The notes under the pieces: generated by a model | Told to the model about the DNA's origin: nothing | The model's input: only the letters and a program-made list of their open reading frames with translations | Databases searched by the model: none | Shown here: one piece after another, positions 23,836 to 32,434 of the stretch | Layout: each line of letters opens with the position of its first letter | How positions within the stretch are numbered: position 1 is the stretch's first letter | DNA from: Fibrisoma limi BUZ 3 | GTDB lineage: Bacteria; Bacteroidota; Bacteroidia; Cytophagales; Spirosomataceae | Assembly (NCBI RefSeq): GCF_000296815.2 | Contig: NZ_CAIT01000010.1 | Span: 1-64,000 of the forward strand | DNA: 64,000 bases | Reading direction: 5' to 3' | Made by a program: the position numbers and the translations under genes

Positions 23836-25176
23836 ATGAATTTATCCGCTTTAACAGCCATATCGCCCGTTGATGGCCGCTACCGACGTCAGGTCGAAGC
23901 GCTGGCTCCCTATTTTTCCGAATTTGGATTGATCCGTTACCGGGTCCGTATCGAAGTAGAGTATTTCATTGCGCTCTGCGAATGGCCTGTTCCGCAATTG
24001 AAAGGCGTAAATACCGATGATTTTCCCGGCCTTCGGGCGCTCTACGAAAACTTCACCGAAGCGGATGCGCTCCGGATTAAGGAAATCGAAGCGACCACAA
24101 ATCACGATGTGAAGGCCGTTGAGTATTTTATAAAAGAGAAGCTCAATGGCTCAGCTCTGGAGCCGTTTCTGGAGTTTATCCATTTTGGATTAACCTCGCA
24201 GGATATTAACAACACGGCCATTCCGCTACTCCTGAGTGATGCGCTGGAGAACGAAATTACACCGTTATACCGCGAAGTCTACATTAAGCTGCAGGAACTG
24301 GCCCAACAATGGAAAGACATTCCGATGCTAGCCCGAACGCACGGACAACCGGCGTCGCCCACGCGTTTGGGTAAAGAAATCAGTGTTTTCTGCGAACGGG
24401 TTGAAAAACAGTTGCACCTGCTGTCCGACATTCCTACGGCCGCTAAGTTCGGAGGAGCAACGGGTAACTTCAACGCCCACAATGTAGCGTATCCGGGCGA
24501 GGACTGGAAGCAGTTTGGCGACCAGTTTGTACAAGGCTTAGGAATGGTTCGCAGTCAGTTTACGACTCAGATCGAACATTACGACATGCTGGCTGCTACG
24601 CTCGACGCGTTTAAACGACTGAACACGATTCTGATTGATCTCGACCGGGACATCTGGACCTACGTGTCGATGAACTACTTCAAACAAAAAATCAAGGCGG
24701 GTGAAGTCGGATCATCGGCCATGCCGCACAAGGTCAATCCCATCGATTTTGAAAATTCAGAGGGGAACCTGGGGATCGCCAACGCACTGCTGGAACATCT
24801 GTCGGCTAAATTACCGATCTCCCGACTGCAGCGTGACCTGACCGATTCGACGGTGTTACGAAACATTGGCGTTCCATTTGCGCATTCAGTTATTGCTCTG
24901 AAGGCGCTTCTGAAAGGACTGAACAAGCTGGAATTGAACGAAGCAGCTCTTAAGGCTGATCTGGAAGACAACTGGGCCGTTGTGGCAGAAGGCATTCAGA
25001 CAGTTCTACGGCGCGAAGGGTATCCACAACCGTATGAAGCATTGAAAGCCCTGACTCGTACTAATGAAAAAATTACGGAGCAGACCATTCGGCAATTCGT
25101 CGACGGGCTGGACGTATCAGACGCAGTTAAAGCTGAGCTTCACGCCATCACACCGTTCACGTACACAGGCTTGTGA
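23836..25176 (+). CDS. purB: Adenylosuccinate lyase
   Basis: Cytoplasmic lyase used twice in purine synthesis: it splits SAICAR to AICAR, and adenylosuccinate to AMP, releasing fumarate. The 446 residues begin MNLSALTAISPVDGRY, the conserved start with the substrate-binding R-Y. Also visible: TTNHDVKAVEYF, HFGLTSQDINNTA, ARTHGQPASPTRLGKE, and the family signature GSSAMPHKVNPIDFENSEGN with the mobile catalytic serine. ATG 23836 is chosen because it gives this N-terminus. It converges with proC over a shared terminator. Confidence 0.98.
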   Translation: MNLSALTAISPVDGRYRRQVEALAPYFSEFGLIRYRVRIEVEYFIALCEWPVPQLKGVNTDDFPGLRALYENFTEADALRIKEIEATTNHDVKAVEYFIKEKLNGSALEPFLEFIHFGLTSQDINNTAIPLLLSDALENEITPLYREVYIKLQELAQQWKDIPMLARTHGQPASPTRLGKEISVFCERVEKQLHLLSDIPTAAKFGGATGNFNAHNVAYPGEDWKQFGDQFVQGLGMVRSQFTTQIEHYDMLAATLDAFKRLNTILIDLDRDIWTYVSMNYFKQKIKAGEVGSSAMPHKVNPIDFENSEGNLGIANALLEHLSAKLPISRLQRDLTDSTVLRNIGVPFAHSVIALKALLKGLNKLELNEAALKADLEDNWAVVAEGIQTVLRREGYPQPYEALKALTRTNEKITEQTIRQFVDGLDVSDAVKAELHAITPFTYTGL

Positions 25177-25189
25177 ACTAAAAATCAAC

Positions 25190-25224
25190 GCAGCACAGGC
25201 CGGCCATAAACCGGCCTGTGCTGC
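25190..25224. terminator. Bidirectional terminator between purB and proC
   Basis: GCAGCACAGGCCGG (25190-25203) and CCGGCCTGTGCTGC (25211-25224) make a perfect 14-bp GC-rich stem with a 7-base loop, sitting between the converging stop codons. Confidence 0.9.
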
Positions 25225-26028
25225 TTAACTCTTGGATAATTCTGTTGCGCGCGTTTGGGCGGCCTTGATGCCCGTCACTAACGTATCAGCCAGATTACCG
25301 GACTCAAATTCGCGCAGGGCCGCTTCGGTTGTACCTCCTTTTGAGGCAACGGCTTTGATAAGCTCGTCGAGCGACTTATCAGCAGTGTTGATAAGGTGAT
25401 ATGCGCCCAGCATGGTTTGCTTAACGAGCAAGGCCGCCACCGAATCGTCAAAGCCCATTTGTTTCCCAGCCTCCACCATCGCTTTTACGACGTAGTAGAA
25501 GTAGGCCGGACCGCTGCCGCTGAGGGCCGTTACGGCATCCAGCATACTTTCTTCTTCCAGGAAAATAGACCGGCCGGTGGCATTGATGAGATTTTCGACC
25601 CGGCGCAGGCTGGCCAGATCAACTTCTTTGGCGGCTGTAAAACCGGTGATGCCCATGCCAAGCATAGCCGGAGTGTTCGGCATGGCCCTAATTACCAGCG
25701 GATGGTTCAGTTTGTCCTGAATCTGCGCTATGGGAATACCGGCCATAATAGACAGAATGACCTGATTAGGCTGGATTACTGAACGTAGCGCGTCAAAAAC
25801 GCTGCTGAAGTCCTGCGGTTTCACCGATAAGATAATCAGGTCAGTTTCACCGACGCGAGGGCCGATGGTATCGACTACAACACCGGCTTTTTCAGCTTTT
25901 AAGGCCTCAGAACGCTCAGTGCTTTTTTCAATAAGAAGGAGGTTGTCTTTCTTTACCAGATCGTATTGCAGGAAGGATTTGGCAAAAGCCATCCCCATGT
26001 TGCCGCAGCCGACGATAGCAATTTTCAT
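25225..26028 (-). CDS. proC: Pyrroline-5-carboxylate reductase
   Basis: Last step of proline synthesis: NAD(P)H-dependent reduction of pyrroline-5-carboxylate. The 267-residue protein has an N-terminal Rossmann fold (MKIAIVGCGNMGMAFAKSF), the VKPQDF segment, MPNTPAMLGMGITGF, and the signature TALSGSGPAYFYYVVKAMVEAGKQMGF near the dimer interface, with VASKGGTTEAAL at the end. All family motifs are intact. Its -7 box overlaps the terminator of the upstream thioredoxin gene. Confidence 0.98.
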   Translation of the reverse strand: MKIAIVGCGNMGMAFAKSFLQYDLVKKDNLLLIEKSTERSEALKAEKAGVVVDTIGPRVGETDLIILSVKPQDFSSVFDALRSVIQPNQVILSIMAGIPIAQIQDKLNHPLVIRAMPNTPAMLGMGITGFTAAKEVDLASLRRVENLINATGRSIFLEEESMLDAVTALSGSGPAYFYYVVKAMVEAGKQMGFDDSVAALLVKQTMLGAYHLINTADKSLDELIKAVASKGGTTEAALREFESGNLADTLVTGIKAAQTRATELSKS

Positions 26029-26067
26029 CGCGTAGTGGGTTTAGTAGTCTGCTTTGTTTCCAAATAG

Positions 26068-26075
26068 CAAAAATA
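26068..26075 (-). promoter_or_regulatory. -7 box of proC
   Basis: Minus-strand TATTTTTG matches TAnnTTTG, 40 bases before the proC ATG. It coincides with the T-run that follows the hairpin at 26075-26102. Confidence 0.5.
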
Positions 26076-26102
26076 AAGGTCAGGTTGGCTAACCTGACCT
26101 TT
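26075..26102 (-). terminator. Terminator after the TlpA-like gene
   Basis: AAAGGTCAGGTT and AACCTGACCTTT form a perfect 12-bp stem with a 4-base loop. On the minus strand ATTTTT follows. It begins 25 bases after the stop codon. Confidence 0.85.
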
Positions 26103-26126
26103 CAGCAAAACTACAAGGAAATATGT

Positions 26127-27287
26127 CTACTGACCGCCTTCTTTCAGAATCTCGGCCAGTTTCTGTTCCAGGGCATCGCCCCGCAGGTTTTTCGCAATGA
26201 TTTTTCCTTCTTTATCCAGCAGGAACGTAGCCGGAATGGCCTGCACACCGTATTGCTGGGCCGCGGCCGACTGCCAGTACTTTAGGTCCGATACGTGCGT
26301 CCAGGTCAGGCCGTCGTTACGGATGGCCCGTACCCATTTCTCCCGGTCGCCGGGGCGGTCGAGCGAAACGCTATAAATGGTAAAACCTTTGTCTTTAAAT
26401 TTATTGTACATCCGGACTACGTTCGGGTTCTCGTTCCGGCAGGGGCCGCACCACGATGCCCAGAAGTCAATCAATACGTACTTACCCCGTAGCGACGAAA
26501 GAGGAACAGGATTACCTGTTGTATCGCTCAGCGCAATTTCCGGAGCCTGAGCGCCAACCATCACGCCTTTAATGCGGGCTACGCGACCAATCAGGGATTT
26601 GGCATGGGGGCTGTTAGGATTCTCCTTTTCGAAGCGCTGCGCCAGGGCATCGAATGTCGGCAAATCAGTGTCGATGTTCAGGAAATTTAGCGCAAACAGT
26701 GAGACCAGCGACGTGCCCATATCCGGCAACATGGCTTTTACTTTACTGACGACTTCTTTCTCGGCCGCTTCGTAGTCTTTCTGGATCTGCTCCATTTTCT
26801 TGGAGTCTTTCTTCTCAGTGGCCGCGGCATACTGCTTGTTCCAGTTCGAGACCTTCGTCTCCATATCAGTACGTAGCGTCATCAGCTTCTGATAGTACTC
26901 CATATTTTTGGAGCCTGTTACCGTCGACTGGCCCACCTGACCGGTTTTCGGATCCATCTTGAAGCCGTCAGCCGTTACGTTCAGGGTTTCGCCACCTTCA
27001 ACCAGCAGGGCCAGTTTCTGACCGCCCCCTACGTTCAGCACCATCACGTCGCCACCTTCCGGCACACGGCCTTTCATCGTGAAGGAGTTGTTCGGTCCAA
27101 CCTGCGTTGAATCGAGCCGGCGGCTGGGCTGGTTGTTAGTCTCCAGATAAATTTTCTCGCCGGGAGTTGACCGTTTGATGGTCCCCGTCACTGTAAACTC
27201 CTTCAGGTTCGCTGGTGCGCTATTCTGTGCCTGAACCATTGCATGGCAGGCGGCTACTAAGCCAATTGCCGCAAAAAAATGTTTCAT
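26127..27287 (-). CDS. TlpA-like thioredoxin-fold protein with N-terminal DUF4369-type domain
   Basis: Periplasmic thiol-disulfide oxidoreductase candidate, 386 residues. A signal peptide (MKHFFAAIGLVAACHAMVQAQ) is followed by a beta-rich DUF4369-like domain (EFTVTGTIKRS...), a Lys/Glu-rich helical middle at about residues 125-190, and a C-terminal AhpC/TSA-Redoxin domain with FWASWCGPCRNENPNV (active-site CGPC at about residue 278) and the cis-Pro segment IPATFLLDKEGKI. The ATG at 27287 is chosen because it gives the signal peptide; the longer frame to 27338 does not. This architecture is common in Bacteroidota. The partner protein is unknown. Confidence 0.88.
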   Translation of the reverse strand: MKHFFAAIGLVAACHAMVQAQNSAPANLKEFTVTGTIKRSTPGEKIYLETNNQPSRRLDSTQVGPNNSFTMKGRVPEGGDVMVLNVGGGQKLALLVEGGETLNVTADGFKMDPKTGQVGQSTVTGSKNMEYYQKLMTLRTDMETKVSNWNKQYAAATEKKDSKKMEQIQKDYEAAEKEVVSKVKAMLPDMGTSLVSLFALNFLNIDTDLPTFDALAQRFEKENPNSPHAKSLIGRVARIKGVMVGAQAPEIALSDTTGNPVPLSSLRGKYVLIDFWASWCGPCRNENPNVVRMYNKFKDKGFTIYSVSLDRPGDREKWVRAIRNDGLTWTHVSDLKYWQSAAAQQYGVQAIPATFLLDKEGKIIAKNLRGDALEQKLAEILKEGGQ

Positions 27288-27367
27288 AATCGTTTTAGAC
27301 GAATAAGCAAAAATGAAGGTTATGGGCCTTGTCGACACGTAGTCGAGTTTATTCGATGCTCACGCAA

Positions 27368-28855
27368 TTACCCGGCCAATGATTCAATCAGTAGCTGATT
27401 GACAAGCTTAGGATCAGCAGCGCCTTTCGACTTTTTCATGACCTCGCCAACAAACAGACCCAGTAAGTTTTTCTTTCCTTTCCGATACTGGTCAACTTTG
27501 TCGGGCCAGGCAGCCAATACCTCTTCTACCAACGTTTTGAGCGCGTCGGTATTGCGGTTCTGTACCAGATTGTGCGTCTGAGCTATGTCGGCAGGCTGGG
27601 CATCGGGTTGGTTCGTCATCAACCCGAAAACCTGCTGAGCCGCCGTCTGGCTTATGATTCCGTTATCAATCAGGGTAATCAGCGCGGCTAGCTGACTGGC
27701 AGTAACAGGAAATTGCCGGTCGCGCAGTTGCTTCTCTGTAAGCTGTCCTTTCACCGGACCCATGATCCAGTTCGAGGCTGCTTTATAATTAGTCGTGTTT
27801 TCGCAGACGGTTTCGTAAAACTCGGCCAGTTCTTTGGTGTCGCTCAGCAGAGCCGCGTCGTAGTCGGGAAGACCATAAAATGTCGTAAACTTCTGGTAGA
27901 CGGCGCTTGGCAAAGCGGGCATTCGGGACTGAATATCGGCCAGCCATTCGTCGGAAATAATTACCGGTGTCAGGTCAGGGTCCGGGAAATACCGGTAGTC
28001 GTTCATCGTTTCCTTTTCCCGCATGGCGTAACTACGTCCGGTGGTCGCGTCGAACGTTCGGGTTTCCTGAATAATTCTTCCGCCCGTTTCTACCAGTTCA
28101 ATCTGCCGACGATATTCAGTTTCGATGGCTCGTTGTACGTTTCGGATGGAGTTCAGGTTTTTTACTTCCACCTTGGTGCCCAGCTTCGTCGCTCCTTTCG
28201 GACGAATCGAAATGTTGACGTCACAGCGGAGTGAACCTTCTTCCATATTGCCGTCGCAGATATCGAGATAGCGAACCAGCCGCCGAACTTCCGTGAGATA
28301 CTGCCCGGCTTCTTCGGCCGTCTGAATGCACGGGTCCGTCACCATTTCGATCAGGGGCGTTCCGGCCCTATTGTAATCCAACTGGGTGGCCCAGTCGTCG
28401 CCGTCGTGGATGGATTTACCAGCGTCCTCTTCAAGGTGGATGTGGTGAATGTTAATTGTGGTTTCGTACGGCTGGCCGGTTGCCGGATTTTTGACTTTTA
28501 CCCGGATGCCTCCGCCCACACAAATCGGCCCTTTATCCTGCGAGAGCTGATAACCTTTCGGCAGGTCGGGATAAAAATAGTTTTTGCGGGCAAATACGTT
28601 GTAGCGGGTAATTTCTGAGCCGCAGGCCAGACCCATCCGGACAGCAAATTCAACAGCACGCCGATTCAGTTTCGGGAGGGTGCCGGGGTGAGCCAGCGTA
28701 ATGACACTAATTTGGGTGTTGGGCTCGGCTCCGAACGAATTGGCATCGGCCGCAAAAATCTTGCTTTGGGTCAACAGCTGGCAGTGTACTTCCAGGCCTA
28801 CGACCATCTCGTACTTCGTCAGTACATCTGATGATATGGGTTTTTCAACCACCAT
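27368..28855 (-). CDS. gatB: Asp-tRNA(Asn)/Glu-tRNA(Gln) amidotransferase subunit B
   Basis: Kinase/tRNA-binding subunit of the GatCAB amidotransferase, which converts Glu-tRNA(Gln) (and Asp-tRNA(Asn)) to the amide form. The 495 residues show VVGLEVHCQLLTQSKIF, HPGTLPKLN, ARKNYFYPDLPKGYQLSQ, the Zn/Mg region, EDAGKSIHD, DYNRAGTPLIEMVTDP, and SLRCDVNISIRPKG, followed by the helical C-terminal and YqeY-like tail (LLGLFVGEVMKKSKGAADPKLVNQLL). gatA and gatC are not adjacent. TATCTTTG at 28877-28884 is the likely -7 box. Confidence 0.98.
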   Translation of the reverse strand: MVVEKPISSDVLTKYEMVVGLEVHCQLLTQSKIFAADANSFGAEPNTQISVITLAHPGTLPKLNRRAVEFAVRMGLACGSEITRYNVFARKNYFYPDLPKGYQLSQDKGPICVGGGIRVKVKNPATGQPYETTINIHHIHLEEDAGKSIHDGDDWATQLDYNRAGTPLIEMVTDPCIQTAEEAGQYLTEVRRLVRYLDICDGNMEEGSLRCDVNISIRPKGATKLGTKVEVKNLNSIRNVQRAIETEYRRQIELVETGGRIIQETRTFDATTGRSYAMREKETMNDYRYFPDPDLTPVIISDEWLADIQSRMPALPSAVYQKFTTFYGLPDYDAALLSDTKELAEFYETVCENTTNYKAASNWIMGPVKGQLTEKQLRDRQFPVTASQLAALITLIDNGIISQTAAQQVFGLMTNQPDAQPADIAQTHNLVQNRNTDALKTLVEEVLAAWPDKVDQYRKGKKNLLGLFVGEVMKKSKGAADPKLVNQLLIESLAG

Positions 28856-28876
28856 GCGTCAAAGATGTGATATACA

Positions 28877-28884
28877 GCAAAGAT
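28877..28884 (-). promoter_or_regulatory. -7 box of gatB
   Basis: Minus-strand TATCTTTG, a perfect TAnnTTTG match 22 bases before the gatB ATG. No well-spaced -33 TTG. Confidence 0.5.
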
Positions 28885-28907
28885 AGCGAAAAGCCGCGAA
28901 GTGCCTG

Positions 28908-29744
28908 TTATATTACATTTAGCCGGTATTTCAGATACGTCTGCGCCAGTAATGCCAGTTTTTGCGGGTTCGGTACGCGAATGCGCTCGTTCTGAATCCG
29001 GGAGGCTGGCAGTTGCTTTATTTTATTGAATAGTGTCTGGTAGTAGGTGTATGCCAGATAGACGCCCATTCTGGCCCCACGCGGCAGGTTCAGTATGCCC
29101 TGATACGCTTCATCGAAGTCGCGCTGAATGTCATCTTCAATAAGCTGCTTCGTATCCCGCCCGAAGGCGTTGAAGTCGACGCCCGGGAAATAGGTGCGCC
29201 CCCGGTCAACGTAGTCGCTTTTTAGGTCGCGTAGAAAATTAACTTTCTGAAAGGCCGAACCCAGTTTACGGGCGGGTTCTTTCAGGTGGTCGTACGCCTT
29301 GCAGTCGCCTTCGCAGAAGACGCGGAGACACATCAGCCCCACTACCTCAGCCGACCCGTAAATATATTCCTGATAGCCGTCGGTATCATAATCCTGAAAA
29401 TAGAGGTCCATTTCCATACTTTTCAGAAATGCGTCGATCAGGTCGTATTCGATATTGTATTCCCGAACCACCATCTGGAACGACTGAAGGATGGGGTTCA
29501 GGCTAATTCCTTCTTCAATGGCCTGATAGGTGTCGTCTTTAAATTTAGCCAGCAGGGCTTTCTTGTTATAGTCGTGGAAGGTATCTACAATCTCATCGGC
29601 ATAGCGTACAAAGCCGTAGATGGCATAAATAGGTAGATGAAACTTTCGGTCCAGCGTCCGGATTCCCAACGTAAATGACGTACTGTAATATTCAGTAATT
29701 AACTTACTGCATTCCAAGGCGGTCTGGTTGAATAAAGCCATCAT
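28908..29744 (-). CDS. crtB: Phytoene/squalene synthase family protein (phytoene synthase)
   Basis: Head-to-head prenyl transferase. Given its neighbour it most likely condenses two geranylgeranyl diphosphates to phytoene, the first committed step of carotenoid synthesis. It has about 278 residues. Two Asp-rich motifs hold the magnesium ions: YADEIVD near residue 45 and the second region FLRDLKSDYVDRGRTYFP. GSAEVVGLMCLRVF and LGSAFQKVNFLRD are family signatures. Start ATG 29744 (MMALFNQT) is preferred to an earlier codon at 29795 in a stretch unlike the family. It follows crtI after 72 bases on the same strand. Confidence 0.93.
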   Translation of the reverse strand: MMALFNQTALECSKLITEYYSTSFTLGIRTLDRKFHLPIYAIYGFVRYADEIVDTFHDYNKKALLAKFKDDTYQAIEEGISLNPILQSFQMVVREYNIEYDLIDAFLKSMEMDLYFQDYDTDGYQEYIYGSAEVVGLMCLRVFCEGDCKAYDHLKEPARKLGSAFQKVNFLRDLKSDYVDRGRTYFPGVDFNAFGRDTKQLIEDDIQRDFDEAYQGILNLPRGARMGVYLAYTYYQTLFNKIKQLPASRIQNERIRVPNPQKLALLAQTYLKYRLNVI

Positions 29745-29816
29745 AGCTATGTTGTGGTTGGTACGGTAAACCCATATACGTTGTATTGGGATCACCGTAT
29801 CTGGTTAGTTTACAAG

Positions 29817-31289
29817 TTAGGCAAATTCTTTCGCAACCTCATCCGCTACCACTAATCCTGAAATCAATGAAGGAGGAACCCCAGGGCCGGGAACCGTCAA
29901 TTGACCCGTATAAAACAGGTTAGAAACTTTTTTGTTTTTCAAAGAAGGCTTGAGCAAAGCCGTTTGTTTGAGTGTATTGGCCAATCCATACGCATTTCCC
30001 CGAAAAGCGTTGTAATCGTTTTTGAAGTCGCGATGAGCATAACTCCGCTTATACACTACGCTATTTCGGATGTCTTCACCAACGTAGCTTTCCAGACGGT
30101 CCATAACGATCGTATAATACCGTTCGCGCGTAGTCTCATCATCCGTTAGGTCCGGGGCTACCGGAATCAGAATGAACAGGTTTTCGCACCCGGCAGGGGC
30201 AACACTCGGATCCGTTACCGATGGAGCGGATACATAAAACAGCGGACGGCTTGGCCAGCGGGGCGTTTCGTAGATTTCCTGCGCATGTAGCTTGAAATCT
30301 TCGTCGAAGAATAAATTATGGTGCTGAAGCTTTGGCACGCGCTTGTTGACGCCCAGGTAAAAAAGCAGCGACGACGGGGCCATAACCCGTTTTTGCCAAT
30401 ACGTATCGTCGTAATTCCGGAATGCACTGTCGACCAGTTTTGTTTCGACATGGTTGTAGTCAGCACCGGCAACTACAATGTCGGTTTCGTAGATGCCCTC
30501 GTCCGTAATGACTCGTTTGGCGTTGCCGTCCGTAATTTCTACTTTCCGAACGGGTTGATTCAACAGGATTTTTACGCCTTTTTCTTCGGCCAGACTAACC
30601 ATCGCCTTGACAATCTCGTGCATTCCACCCATCGGATACCACGTTCCCATCGTCATTTCGGCATAGTTCATCAGGCTGTACATGGCCGGTGTATTTTCCG
30701 GCGTGGCCCCCAGGAATAGAATAGGAAACTCAACGATTTCAAGCAGCCTCGGGTTTTTAAAGAATTTTCGGGCGTGGCTGGCAAACGACTGAAACACGTC
30801 GAGCCGAGTTACGTCGTATAGCAGTTTCAGGCTCAGAAACTCAGTTACCGAGCGACTTGGTTTCCAGACAAAGTTGTGAATACCAACCTTGTATTTGTAA
30901 GCAGCTTGTTTCAGAAACTCGTTGAGCCTGGCACCACTGCCTGGCTCCATCTGCTCAAAGAGTTGTTCCAGACCGGAAAGGCCGGCCGGAAGATCAACTG
31001 ATTCGGTGGGGCTGAAAATAACGCTGTAGGATGGGTCAAGCCGCACTAAATCATAGTAGTCAGATGGCTTTTTACCGAATCGGGCAAAGTACGTTTCAAA
31101 TACGTCGGGCATCCAGTACCAACTGGGGCCCATGTCGAACGTAAAACCCTGTGCCTGAAAAACACGGGCGCGACCACCCGGACTATCATTTTTCTCAAGA
31201 ATAGTAACGTCGTAGCCTTTGTCGGCAAGACTGGTAGCTGCTGCCAGTCCTGCAAAGCCGGCCCCGACAACAAGAACACGCCTGGGCAT
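29817..31289 (-). CDS. crtI: Phytoene desaturase
   Basis: FAD-dependent carotenoid desaturase of the CrtI type (490 residues), which introduces double bases into phytoene on the way to lycopene. The N-terminal dinucleotide site is [38 protein letters not shown]. The C-terminal FAD element is [29 protein letters not shown] and [12 protein letters not shown] are also typical. It is directly upstream of crtB, so pigment synthesis starts here; later steps (cyclase, hydroxylase) are not in the window. An ECF sigma factor gene lies upstream on the same strand, behind a terminator. Confidence 0.95.
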   Translation of the reverse strand: MPRRVLVVGAGFAGLAAATSLADKGYDVTILEKNDSPGGRARVFQAQGFTFDMGPSWYWMPDVFETYFARFGKKPSDYYDLVRLDPSYSVIFSPTESVDLPAGLSGLEQLFEQMEPGSGARLNEFLKQAAYKYKVGIHNFVWKPSRSVTEFLSLKLLYDVTRLDVFQSFASHARKFFKNPRLLEIVEFPILFLGATPENTPAMYSLMNYAEMTMGTWYPMGGMHEIVKAMVSLAEEKGVKILLNQPVRKVEITDGNAKRVITDEGIYETDIVVAGADYNHVETKLVDSAFRNYDDTYWQKRVMAPSSLLFYLGVNKRVPKLQHHNLFFDEDFKLHAQEIYETPRWPSRPLFYVSAPSVTDPSVAPAGCENLFILIPVAPDLTDDETTRERYYTIVMDRLESYVGEDIRNSVVYKRSYAHRDFKNDYNAFRGNAYGLANTLKQTALLKPSLKNKKVSNLFYTGQLTVPGPGVPPSLISGLVVADEVAKEFA

Positions 31290-31440
31290 TTTAGTAGGTG
31301 GGTAATTAAGAAATGGGAAGTTTAGTGGATTTGGCTGCTGAACTGGAAACGAACACAGGCTAACGCGCGGGTTGTCTGTCTAGATTAGTATTTATGAGCA
31401 CAGCTAATTCACTAAGCAACAAACAATCAACCCAATAAAA

Positions 31441-31475
31441 CGAAAAAAGTTGGACGGAAACCATCCAACTTTTCG
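31441..31475 (-). terminator. Terminator after the ECF sigma factor gene
   Basis: AAAAGTTGGA and TCCAACTTTT pair around a 9-base loop. On the minus strand the stem is followed by a T6 run. It ends transcription of the sigma factor gene 71 bases after the stop codon and separates it from crtI. Confidence 0.82.
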
Positions 31476-31546
31476 AACCTTCCTCTTTTTTAACCAAAAA
31501 CTACTCAATCAATATTGTTGAGACGTATGAACGTCCGTAAAGTTTC

Positions 31547-32056
31547 TTATGCGTGAGCATATATTTTTAGCTGATCCTTAAGCTCTTTACGAGCAATGTG
31601 GATCCGGTTTTTCACCGTACCGATAGGAATATCGAGCTTCGCTGCAATCTCGTGGTATTTGAAACCCCGGAAGTGCATCATAAACGGTGTCCGATAGGTA
31701 TCATCCAGGTTGTTTACAGCGCGGTTGATGTCATCCTGAGCAAACGACGAATAAGCCGTGTTATCTGTGCTGCTCTCCATCGAGTTAATATAATGCAGAT
31801 TATCAGTCGTGTCAATGAACGTGTTCTTACGCACCATCCGCTGATAATTGGTAATAAACGTGTTTTTCATGATTGTATACAACCAGGCTTTAAGATTGGT
31901 GCCATCGGTGTACTTATCACGATTTGTAAATGCTTTTAACAAAGTGTCCTGCAGCAGATCGTTTGCATCTTCAACGTCTTTGGTGAGCCGGAGTGCGAAC
32001 GGGCGCAACGACTTTGACACTTTTCCGATATGATAGGTGAATTCGAGCGCGGTCAT
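31547..32056 (-). CDS. ECF-type RNA polymerase sigma factor
   Basis: Group-4 sigma factor of 169 residues. Region 2 includes LRPFALRLTKDVEDANDLLQDTLLKAFTN and the promoter-melting segment LKAWLYTIMKNTFI. Region 4 is YRTPFMMHFRGFKYHEIAAKLDIPIGTVKNRIHIARKELK with its helix-turn-helix. No anti-sigma gene is adjacent in either direction, so control may be transcriptional or by an unlinked partner. It has a good Bacteroidota housekeeping promoter. The carotenoid genes crtI and crtB follow on the same strand; control of them is only a guess. Confidence 0.93.
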   Translation of the reverse strand: MTALEFTYHIGKVSKSLRPFALRLTKDVEDANDLLQDTLLKAFTNRDKYTDGTNLKAWLYTIMKNTFITNYQRMVRKNTFIDTTDNLHYINSMESSTDNTAYSSFAQDDINRAVNNLDDTYRTPFMMHFRGFKYHEIAAKLDIPIGTVKNRIHIARKELKDQLKIYAHA

Positions 32057-32081
32057 GACTGTGTTTGTGTTTTTGTTGAAT

Positions 32082-32113
32082 CAAATCTACACAGTGATTG
32101 AACAAAAAAACAA
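32082..32113 (-). promoter_or_regulatory. Promoter of the ECF sigma factor gene
   Basis: On the minus strand TTG (32113-32111), 21 bases, then TAGATTTG (32089-32082), about 25 bases before the ATG. It has the housekeeping consensus, so the gene need not depend on its own product. Confidence 0.62.
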
Positions 32114-32406
32114 CCAACATTAAAAAAAAGTTGTAGCAGTCATGAAAAAGTACTTAAAACCGTCAAAAACAGAGATTTAAAACCCCAAAAATTATGATAA
32201 TGGTTTATATACGTTGCATAAAACTAACTGTGGAGTGTGGAAAATCCCCCACACACTGTGGAATCTGTAGACCACACGCTGTTTAATGTTTGCCAATTAA
32301 TGTTAAACAGTATAGCAATATGTCAAAGAGCAATTAGTGTATATACGTTGCGGAGAACGATACGGATTCTGTGAAGAAGAGCTGCAACCTTGTTGCGTTA
32401 ATTTCC

Positions 32407-32414
32407 TAACTTTG
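32407..32414 (+). promoter_or_regulatory. -7 box of the TonB-dependent receptor gene
   Basis: TAACTTTG, a perfect TAnnTTTG match 20 bases before the ATG. The nearest TTG triplets are closer than the usual 18-21 bases. Confidence 0.5.
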
Positions 32415-32434
32415 TAAGGTTAAAGCTGCTGTAA

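Larger units (their letters stand above)
32057..32434. other. 378-base divergent control region between the sigma factor and the TonB-dependent receptor
   Basis: No gene is seen here. The region is AT-rich. It contains the sigma factor promoter at 32082-32113 and a -7 box for the receptor at 32407-32414. The 12-mer TATATACGTTGC occurs twice in the same orientation (32206-32217 and 32340-32351). An inverted repeat has arms CTGTTTAA (32279-32286) and TTAAACAG (32303-32310), and a GTGTGG/CCCACAC near-palindrome lies around 32234-32255. Together these look like binding sites for regulators. Confidence 0.6.

Noticed and set aside
32221-32310. A possible replication origin suggested by TGTGGA-like repeats and AT-richness.
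   Set aside because: No cluster of true DnaA boxes and no dnaA or dnaN nearby; a control region for the flanking genes is simpler.
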